Shown in pieces: positions 59,013-64,000 of a stretch of 64,000 nucleotides of DNA (positions within the stretch are counted from its first letter, which is position 1; each line of letters opens with the position of its first letter). The translations under genes and the position numbers were made by a program. The notes under the pieces were generated by a model. The model saw only the letters and a program-made list of their open reading frames with translations, did not search any database and was not told the origin of the DNA. Origin of the DNA: Comamonas sp. NLF-1-9 (lineage in GTDB: Bacteria > Pseudomonadota > Gammaproteobacteria > Burkholderiales > Burkholderiaceae_C); the NCBI RefSeq assembly GCF_019195435.1, contig NZ_CP078069.1, positions 2,604,001 through 2,668,000 of the forward strand. Direction: 5' to 3'.

Positions 59013-59486
59013 TCAGCTCTGCGGTTTGCGAAACACGGTCTCGGCCTGCCAGGCCGAGGGCAGGTAGAAGAAGCCCGCGCGGTATTCACCGCCGGGGGCG
59101 CGCATGGCCGCCAGTGGCCGGGTGGTGCCGGGCAGCTTTTCGCCCAGCAGCGCGGCCATGGCGCGCGCCAGCAGCGGCCCGGCGTCGCGGCGCGCGGCAC
59201 GCCCGCTTTTTTGCGTGGCCACGTTGCGCACGGCGGCAATGACGTAGAAGCGGTGCGCCAGGCGCAGCAGGCGCGGGTCGGCCTCGCTCTGCGGCGTGAA
59301 ACCGTCGCTGATGACGTGCAGCGCCGGGGTGTACTGCGCAGCCTCTTTCACGCTCGCCAGATCGGCCGCGGTGAGTACCTGCACCGCCGGGGTGAGGCCC
59401 GCCACCGCCGCCTTGAGCAGGTCAACGATGGCGGCTTCCAGGCGGGAGAAGTCGTTGACTTCTTCAAGGGTGAGGAGCGTGCTCAT
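59013..59486 (-). CDS. Mu gp37-like protein (DUF1834 type)
   Basis: A 157-residue protein. LEAAIVDLLKAAVAGLTPAV at the N-terminus and YTPALHVISDG, then RLAHRFYVIAAVRNVA, are the pattern of gp37-like proteins that sit between DUF1320 and tail genes in Mu-type phages. It may act as a tail terminator or connector. It lies 86 bp after the DUF1320 gene and 24 bp before the major tail gene. Confidence 0.7.
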   Translation of the reverse strand: MSTLLTLEEVNDFSRLEAAIVDLLKAAVAGLTPAVQVLTAADLASVKEAAQYTPALHVISDGFTPQSEADPRLLRLAHRFYVIAAVRNVATQKSGRAARRDAGPLLARAMAALLGEKLPGTTRPLAAMRAPGGEYRAGFFYLPSAWQAETVFRKPQS

Positions 59487-59522
59487 GGGCGTGCCTCGTG
59501 CGGGCGCTGGCCCTCACCCCCG

Positions 59523-59543
59523 CCCTCTCCCAGCGGGAGAGGG
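59523..59543. repeat. CCCTCTCCC-type hairpin
   Basis: Perfect 9-bp arms CCCTCTCCC and GGGAGAGGG around AGC, in the 85-bp gap between the gp37-like and DUF1320 genes. Same design as the hairpins at 57908-57964. Without a T-run it is a dispersed palindrome rather than a clear terminator. Confidence 0.65.
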
Positions 59544-59571
59544 AGAAGAAATGCAGTACACGGCGCGGTGC

Positions 59572-60069
59572 TCATCGGTAGCCTCCGCTCACGTCGTCGG
59601 CCACGCTGCGCGGATAGAACTGAAAGAGCGACTCGCCCTCGCCGAGCTTGCCGGTCTGCAGGCGCTCGCCGGGCTCGCCTCCCCAGGGGCAGGTGAGCGT
59701 GGCGTCGCCTGCGGCGATCAGGTCCAGCTCGGCGCGGGCCTGCTTGTAGCGCTGGGCCACGGCGTTGTCGGGCGCCACGTCGTCATACAGGTAGTAGCGC
59801 GCGATGTCGCACACGATGCGCGTGAGCTGGGGCGGCGCCACCAGCTGCACGGCCTGCGGGTTGCCGGGCTCGGGCGCGGGCTTGGCGCAGCCGGCCAGCG
59901 GCAGCACGTACACCCGCGAGAGCAGGCCATCGGCCAGCGCATGCGCATCATCGAGCGCACGCTGCGCGCGCCCTTGCTGCACGCTGGCCTGTTCGAGCGG
60001 GTCGGTGAGCTGGATGAGCTCCGGCTCGCCAAAGCGGTCGATCAGGTCTTGCACGCTGGCGTAGTTCAT
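59572..60069 (-). CDS. Mu gp36-like protein (DUF1320)
   Basis: A 165-residue protein starting MNYASVQDLIDRFGEPELIQ at ATG 60069; this opening is diagnostic for DUF1320 head-tail adaptor proteins. The middle contains AHALADGLLSRVYVLPLAG and RIVCDIARYYLYDD, the C-terminus AELDLIAAGDATL. It is probably a head-completion or adaptor protein. It follows the decoration protein gene in the usual Mu order. Confidence 0.85.
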   Translation of the reverse strand: MNYASVQDLIDRFGEPELIQLTDPLEQASVQQGRAQRALDDAHALADGLLSRVYVLPLAGCAKPAPEPGNPQAVQLVAPPQLTRIVCDIARYYLYDDVAPDNAVAQRYKQARAELDLIAAGDATLTCPWGGEPGERLQTGKLGEGESLFQFYPRSVADDVSGGYR

Positions 60070-60088
60070 GGCGGCGTTCAGGCAGCGC

Positions 60089-60475
60089 TCAGCTGGCGTT
60101 GACGTGCGGCAGAATTTGCACTTCCACCAGGTCGCCGGCGGCGCTGGTGGTGCCCAGCGCCCGGGCGCAGTGGTGCGTGGCGTCGCCCACCACGGCCTTG
60201 CCGTTGGCGTCGGGCTTGAGGTAGTCGCCAAGGGCAATGTTGTTGGCAGCGGCCTCCACCAGGTAGCTGTAGGCGGTGACCACGCTCAGCGCTTCGCCGC
60301 TCTTGGCCGCCTCCTCGCTGATGCCTTGCACGAAGTTGACGGCGGCCGCCGTGGTGGCAACGGCCTGCTTGCCTTCGTAGGTGACGAAGCGGTGGGCGGC
60401 AATGTCCGCCTGCGCCACCACGGTGGTGGCGTGCGTTTTGTCAAACTGGCGGCCGGGGTTGTTTTGCGATGCCAT
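60089..60475 (-). CDS. Head decoration protein (DUF2190 type)
   Basis: A 128-residue protein starting at ATG 60475 (MASQNNPGRQFDKTHATTVV). ADIAAHRFVTYEGKQA and VTAYSYLVEAAANNIALGDY are typical of DUF2190/gp35-type capsid-associated proteins. It lies between the capsid gene (22 bp) and DUF1320. Role as capsid decoration inferred by position and family. Confidence 0.75.
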   Translation of the reverse strand: MASQNNPGRQFDKTHATTVVAQADIAAHRFVTYEGKQAVATTAAAVNFVQGISEEAAKSGEALSVVTAYSYLVEAAANNIALGDYLKPDANGKAVVGDATHHCARALGTTSAAGDLVEVQILPHVNAS

Positions 60476-60497
60476 GTCGGGGGTGCTCCTGGATAAA

Positions 60498-61466
60498 TCA
60501 GTTCGGGTTTTTGAACAGGAAACCAGCGCCGGCGCGCACCAGCGTGGGCGTGCGCTCAAACGTGGCGCCGTAGATCCAGCTCTTGGTCTCGCGCTGGTAA
60601 TAGGGCGTCTCCACCATGGGGTGCCCGTCCATCCAGCTGGTGAAGCCGTAGGCCGGCTCGCCCAGCGCCAGGCCCGTGCCCTCGGGGCCGATGGGCGGCA
60701 CATAGGCCAAGATGGCGTTGTTGCCCCACACGTCGGCGGTGGCGCCGGCTTCATTGGTCCAGATGGCTTCACCCACGACGATGTTGTTCACCTTGAGGAT
60801 GGCCTTGAGCTGCTCCATGGTGGCCGGGCCCTTGACGCCGCCCGCGCCCGTCAGGTAGCTCTGCACCTCCTTGTTGAGCTGCAGCGCGCCGAAGGCCACG
60901 GCCGAGACCAGCAGGGTGTTGGGCCTGCGCCCGGTGCCCGAGCGGATGGTGTTGGCCGCGGCGGCAATGTCGCTCACCGGCGTACCGCTGGCATGGCTCC
61001 ACTTGTATTTGCCGGTGGTGTTGTCGTAGGTGCGCGTGTTGCTGGCGTAGGGCGTGGCATCCGTGGCAATGGCCGCGGCTTCGAGCTCGTAGTCCAGGTT
61101 CAGGATCTGCAGCGCGGTGTTGACCGCGATCTGGCTGATGGCGACGTTGGCGCCCACGTTCAGGCGCCGGGCTTCGTCGGCCTCCTGGATCAGCTCGCGC
61201 GGGATGGGCACGTCGATGGCGTGCTGCGCGACCGTATAGGTCTGGCCCTGCCAGCTGATCTTGACCTGCTTGGTGGCCGCGCCCGGGGCGCGGCGGGTGT
61301 TGTAGGCGCGGGTGGCCGCGTCGCCAAGACTTGCCAGCTGAAAGCCGCGCAGCGCCGCGGGCAGGCGCGGAAACAGCGCCTGCGCCGCCATGGGCGATTG
61401 CACGGCGCCGGCCAGCATCAGGTTGCCCAGAATGGGGTTGGCCATGCGCACTTGATTGGGGGTCAT
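60498..61466 (-). CDS. Phage major capsid protein
   Basis: A 322-residue protein starting at ATG 61466 with AGGAG 8-9 nt upstream. It contains the P-domain-like QHAIDVPIPRELIQEADEAR, LNVGANVAISQIAVNTALQI for the spine helix, and the C-terminal GYGF-like TSWMDGHPMVETPYYQRETK. The pattern is that of HK97-fold capsids in siphoviral transposable phages. It is placed after the protease/scaffold and before the decoration gene. Confidence 0.8.
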   Translation of the reverse strand: MTPNQVRMANPILGNLMLAGAVQSPMAAQALFPRLPAALRGFQLASLGDAATRAYNTRRAPGAATKQVKISWQGQTYTVAQHAIDVPIPRELIQEADEARRLNVGANVAISQIAVNTALQILNLDYELEAAAIATDATPYASNTRTYDNTTGKYKWSHASGTPVSDIAAAANTIRSGTGRRPNTLLVSAVAFGALQLNKEVQSYLTGAGGVKGPATMEQLKAILKVNNIVVGEAIWTNEAGATADVWGNNAILAYVPPIGPEGTGLALGEPAYGFTSWMDGHPMVETPYYQRETKSWIYGATFERTPTLVRAGAGFLFKNPN

Positions 61467-61500
61467 GGGTGGGTGCTCCTCTATATATGAAGGGTGTGGC

Positions 61501-62580
61501 TCAGGCGCCCAGGTTGAGCACGTGGCCCATGGCCTCGGCGTAGCTCACGCTGGGGTGCTCGCGCTGGTACTGGCGCGCCGCCTGGTCGATCTCGGCGTCG
61601 CCCTTGCCGCGCGCATCAAACGCGCCGGCGCCGCTGGCGCCTGCCTGCTCGCCAAAGTTCACGGCCGCGGTGCGGCTGCTCATCTGGCCCTGCAGCCAGG
61701 CGCACATTTGCATGGCGGTGACCTGGGTGGTGGTGTCGCCTTCGGCAAACGAGACGGGCTGCGCGGTGGTGGCCACGGCCTCCAGCGTGGCAATGGCCAG
61801 CGCCTTGTCTTTGGGCAGCAGACGCCCGGCTTTGATCTCGGCTTCGGCAAAGCTGGCAAAGCCTGCGCGCCGCTGGGTGGCGGCTTGCTCGGCGTAGCTC
61901 TGCACCTGCGCGGCAGCGGCATCCGCCGCGTCTTGCGCGGCCTTGGCCTTGGCCTCGGCGGCGGCATTGGCCTCAGCCAGTGCCTTGTTGTCGGCGCGCA
62001 GCTTCTCCAGCTCGGCCTTCTCTTGCTCACTCATGGGGGACTCCTCGGGTGGTTGCACGGGTGCGGGCTCGCCCGCGGGTTGGGAAAAGTTCAGCGCCTC
62101 GTCCAGGGCGCCGTATTCGGCAAAGCCGATGTCCTTGAGGCCCGCCACCGCCGGCGGCTGCGCGCCCAAAAACGCGACGTGGCGCAGGTACCACTTGCCA
62201 GGCGTGGGGTTGTGCGGTGCGTCGGGCGGGTAGAGGCTGGCGCTCCTCTTCTTGAAGCGCCCGGCCTTGACCATCTCGGCAAACTGCACGTCCACCTGCG
62301 CGGGGTCTATGGCCAGGTTGCCGCGCTCATTGACGTACACGCGCGCCACCCAGCCGTAGGCGGGCAGGTTGTCGCGCGGGTGGCCTACGGTGAGCGGTGC
62401 CTCGCGCAGCTCGCGGTTGTAGCTGTCGGCAATCTCTTGCAGTTGCGCGCGGGTGAAAGTGTGGCTGCGCCCGGCGTCGTCGCGGTGCGTGCCGGCGCGA
62501 AAGATTTCGATGCCGCCGGGCAGCAGCTCGGACGCGCCGGCGCTCTTGTTGGGGGGCTCAGGTGATGCCATGGCGGGCAT
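61501..62580 (-). CDS. Phage head maturation protease/scaffold (Mu gpI-like)
   Basis: A 359-residue protein. The protease half (about 20-160) has TFTRAQLQEIADSYN, APLTVGHPRDNLPAYGWVAR with a likely catalytic His, and KKRSASLYPP with the Ser (near 95). The second half (about 175-300) is a Glu/Ala/Lys-rich coiled coil and would be the scaffold, as in Mu where the internal start makes gpZ; MSEQEKAELEKLRADNKAL with its own ATG lies at that junction. Start MPAMASPE; a shared leader motif lies 27 nt upstream. Confidence 0.87.
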   Translation of the reverse strand: MPAMASPEPPNKSAGASELLPGGIEIFRAGTHRDDAGRSHTFTRAQLQEIADSYNRELREAPLTVGHPRDNLPAYGWVARVYVNERGNLAIDPAQVDVQFAEMVKAGRFKKRSASLYPPDAPHNPTPGKWYLRHVAFLGAQPPAVAGLKDIGFAEYGALDEALNFSQPAGEPAPVQPPEESPMSEQEKAELEKLRADNKALAEANAAAEAKAKAAQDAADAAAAQVQSYAEQAATQRRAGFASFAEAEIKAGRLLPKDKALAIATLEAVATTAQPVSFAEGDTTTQVTAMQMCAWLQGQMSSRTAAVNFGEQAGASGAGAFDARGKGDAEIDQAARQYQREHPSVSYAEAMGHVLNLGA

Positions 62581-62606
62581 CGTCGTGCCCGCGGGCCGCC
62601 AGTATC

Positions 62607-62622
62607 AAATGACGGCGGTCAG
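62607..62622 (-). promoter_or_regulatory. Shared leader motif, protease copy
   Basis: On the minus strand CTGACCGCCGTCATTT, followed by GATACT and 26 nt after the motif by the ATG. It is one mismatch from the motif before the tape-measure gene at the same distance. It lies in the 49-bp gap after the mor-like gene. Confidence 0.5.
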
Positions 62623-62629
62623 TGATTCA

Positions 62630-63082
62630 CTACAACGGCAGCTCGCGCTGGCGCCGGGCGCGTTCGGCGCGCAGCCAGCGCGCCTCGATGCGGCGCACGT
62701 GCCGGTCGGTGATGCCCACCAGGCGCGCCACGGCCACGTAGTCTTGCCGATGCTGCGCCAGCAGCGCAATCACGCGCGCGGCCATGGCGCTTCTCTGAAT
62801 GTCCGCGCCCTGGTTGATGTACAGCTGCCCGCCGCCCAGGTCGGCAGCGATGCCCAGCACCAGCTCGCAGGCCAGTTGCGCGCCCGCATCATCCTCCAGG
62901 CCCTGGGCGCCGAACACCAGGCTGATGTAGAGCGAGCGCGCCAGCTCGCGCCAGGAGTCGGGCCAGGCCTGGGTGCGGTTTTCCAGCGGCGCCAGCTGCG
63001 CGCTGGAGAGCTCGGCCAGCTCGGGGCGCTCGGCCAGCAGCGCGCCGGGGTCTTTGAGGGTGTCGTCTTGCACCGTCGTCAT
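62630..63082 (-). CDS. Mor-family transcription activator
   Basis: A 150-residue protein. The C-terminal half carries the Mor/C pattern: VLGIAADLGGGQLYINQGAD (dimerisation domain) and VARLVGITDRHVRRIEARWL (helix-turn-helix). In Mu, Mor turns on the middle promoter and C the late promoters. The N-terminal 60 residues are acidic and variable. It is flanked directly by gemA (5 bp) and the protease gene. Whether it is a Mor or C equivalent cannot be told. Confidence 0.85.
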   Translation of the reverse strand: MTTVQDDTLKDPGALLAERPELAELSSAQLAPLENRTQAWPDSWRELARSLYISLVFGAQGLEDDAGAQLACELVLGIAADLGGGQLYINQGADIQRSAMAARVIALLAQHRQDYVAVARLVGITDRHVRRIEARWLRAERARRQRELPL

Positions 63083-63086
63083 GGCG

Positions 63087-63494
63087 TCAGCCCTCCTGCC
63101 CGCGCTGCTGCCAGCGTTTGAGCGCTTCGATCAGGCGGCTGAGCTGGGGCCAGTCGCAAAAGCGCAGATCCTCCATGCCGTTTTGGCGCTTGATCCAGGC
63201 GCGCAAGGCGGGCGCGGAGGTGTCGGCAATGATGCCGTCGCGCCCGAGCTGCTTCCACAGCGCCCAGACCTTGCGCTCCATGGGTGTGGCGTCCCAGACG
63301 GCGCGGTCGGGCGTGGTGGCCTGGGCGGGTTCGGCCAGTTTTTGCAGGTGGCGGCGCACCCGTGCCTGTTCGCTGGCGCTCAGGGCCTTGGCGCTGCTGT
63401 ACCCCGTCAGGTGCAGCAGCAACGCACGGTAGTCGTCGTCGCTCATGGCGAGCTTGTGCTTGAGCACGTGGATGGCGGCAAGGTGGCGGGCCAT
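63087..63494 (-). CDS. gemA: GemA/gp16-family regulatory protein (DUF1018)
   Basis: A 135-residue protein starting at ATG 63494 with GGAGGT 7 nt upstream, which decides against the longer frame from 63524. ARHLAAIHVLKHKLAMSDDD and YRALLLHLTGYSSAKALSAS are the DUF1018 signature. In Mu, GemA modulates host supercoiling-linked gene expression and is an early gene. The C-terminus (KRQNGMEDLRFCDWPQLSRL) is a second conserved block. Followed by the mor-like gene. Confidence 0.88.
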   Translation of the reverse strand: MARHLAAIHVLKHKLAMSDDDYRALLLHLTGYSSAKALSASEQARVRRHLQKLAEPAQATTPDRAVWDATPMERKVWALWKQLGRDGIIADTSAPALRAWIKRQNGMEDLRFCDWPQLSRLIEALKRWQQRGQEG

Positions 63495-63498
63495 GGCT

Positions 63499-63759
63499 TT
63501 ACCTCCAGGCAGTGGGGCCGCCAATGAGGGCGGCTATGTAGTCGCTGGCGCGGCAGATGCGCACCGGCGGGCGGCGGGCGCTGCGCGTGCGACTCAGGCT
63601 GTCCGGGCCGGGAGCGCACACGCGGCACAGGTCGGAGATCTCGCCGCGACGCAGACCACGGCGCACACGGGTGAAGAAGCCCGTATCCATCGGCAGCCAT
63701 TCGCGGCATTGGCGGCAACGCTGGTAGAGGCCGAATTCGGTGTGGTCCAGTTCCGCCAT
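63499..63759 (-). CDS. Small phage zinc-finger-like protein
   Basis: An 86-residue protein with CRQCREWLP and DLCRVCA, two CxxC pairs about 25 residues apart that could bind zinc, and a basic C-terminus. It begins MAELDHTEFGLYQRCRQC at ATG 63759. It lies 4 bp upstream of gemA in the early gene string. No family recognised. Confidence 0.6.
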   Translation of the reverse strand: MAELDHTEFGLYQRCRQCREWLPMDTGFFTRVRRGLRRGEISDLCRVCAPGPDSLSRTRSARRPPVRICRASDYIAALIGGPTAWR

Positions 63760-63760
63760 G

Positions 63761-64000
63761 TCAGACCTGCAGGCAAGTGAGCACGAAGCGCATGCTGGGC
63801 AGCTCCAGCGTTTGCGCCAGCAGCGTGCTGGCGTTCACACGAGCAACGGCAAGGGTTTGCCCGTCGCGCCCGGCAAGCGTGGGCGCACTCCACACGCCGC
63901 CTGCGTGATGGATGCACCCGCCGGCTTGCACGCGGCGCAGGAACCAGCCGCTTTGCTGGGGGCTCAAGCGGCCACGGTAGGCGTCCCAGGCGGCGAGCAA
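63761..64000 (-). CDS. Phage early-region protein, partial
   Basis: The last 79 or so codons of a gene that enters from the right edge; the apparent TTG start at 64000 is not meaningful. The end reads VNASTLLAQTLELPSMRFVL followed by TCLQV and stop. It is 1 bp from the next gene, so co-transcribed. No family recognised in this fragment. Confidence 0.55.
   Translation of the reverse strand: MLAAWDAYRGRLSPQQSGWFLRRVQAGGCIHHAGGVWSAPTLAGRDGQTLAVARVNASTLLAQTLELPSMRFVLTCLQV

Larger units (their letters stand above)
45594..64000 (-). mobile_element. Mu-type transposable prophage (late half, continues beyond the window)
   Basis: All genes from 45697 to the right edge are on the minus strand and follow Mu-type order: GemA, Mor, protease/scaffold, capsid, DUF2190, DUF1320, gp37-like, tail genes, Com, DNA modification gene. 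There is no sheath gene, so the tail is probably non-contractile as in B3/D3112. The early half with the transposase genes must lie to the right of the window. The lysis-terminase-portal block expected between Mor and the protease is missing. Confidence 0.9.

Noticed and set aside
63495..63524. Longer gemA start at 63524
   Set aside because: ATG 63494 has GGAGGT at ideal distance and begins at the conserved domain; the ten extra residues are not family-like.

Overview
The window is high-GC chromosomal DNA from a betaproteobacterium, most likely a member of the Comamonadaceae (Burkholderiales). This rests on the protein sequences, on two familiar gene orders (hpf-ptsN-hprK / fur / bamE and dapB-exbB-exbD-leuS-lptE-holA), and on short AT-richer imperfect palindromes lying inside several coding genes. 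The species cannot be fixed from sequence reading alone.

Positions 1-45.6 kb are mostly housekeeping. In order: partial moaC; an M48 periplasmic protease; a four-helix membrane protein; terC preceded by a yybP-ykoY (Mn2+) riboswitch with a terminator hairpin; a DUF2007 protein; yaeQ; purB; a glutathione S-transferase; an RND efflux pump with its adaptor; glnE; a YhdP/AsmA-like giant protein with a nitrilase-family amidase; an OmpA-type lipoprotein and a 50-residue membrane protein; mltA; tkt and gap, closed by a strong bidirectional terminator; a GDSL lipoprotein; tsaC-purK-purE; a thioredoxin-TPR protein with a META lipoprotein; purC; hpf-ptsN-hprK; fur/bamE; dapB-exbB-exbD-leuS-lptE-holA; a PAS-GGDEF-EAL regulator; a sirtuin; and thiM-thiE behind a TPP riboswitch. 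Purine synthesis genes occur at three separate places (purB, purEK, purC).

Between holA and thiM a small mobile element has reshaped the locus. Two copies (~163 bp, MITE-like, 20-bp terminal inverted repeats, internal UUCG-type hairpin) lie in opposite orientation on either side of the GGDEF-EAL gene. Copy 1 supplies the last base of the holA stop codon. Copy 2 sits inside the 5' end of the sirtuin gene, flanked by TA/TA; it keeps the reading frame in register but brings in an in-frame TAG. The last 48 bp of the sirtuin gene also resemble one end of the element.

From about 45.59 kb to the right edge the window is a Mu-type transposable prophage, entirely on the minus strand and entered from its late end. 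In phage order (right to left): two early genes, GemA/gp16, Mor-family activator, protease/scaffold, capsid, head decoration, DUF1320, gp37-like, a major tail protein with duplicated modules, tape measure, a run of tail proteins, a hub-like protein with eleven 14-residue repeats, an OB-like spike protein, Com, and a D12-class adenine methylase in the position of Mu mom. No sheath gene is present, so a non-contractile tail (B3/D3112-like) is inferred. The lysis, terminase and portal genes expected between Mor and the protease are absent, and the usual tail-assembly chaperone slot holds only hairpin repeats, so the prophage may be defective. It appears to have inserted into the 3' end of thiE and replaced that protein's last residues.
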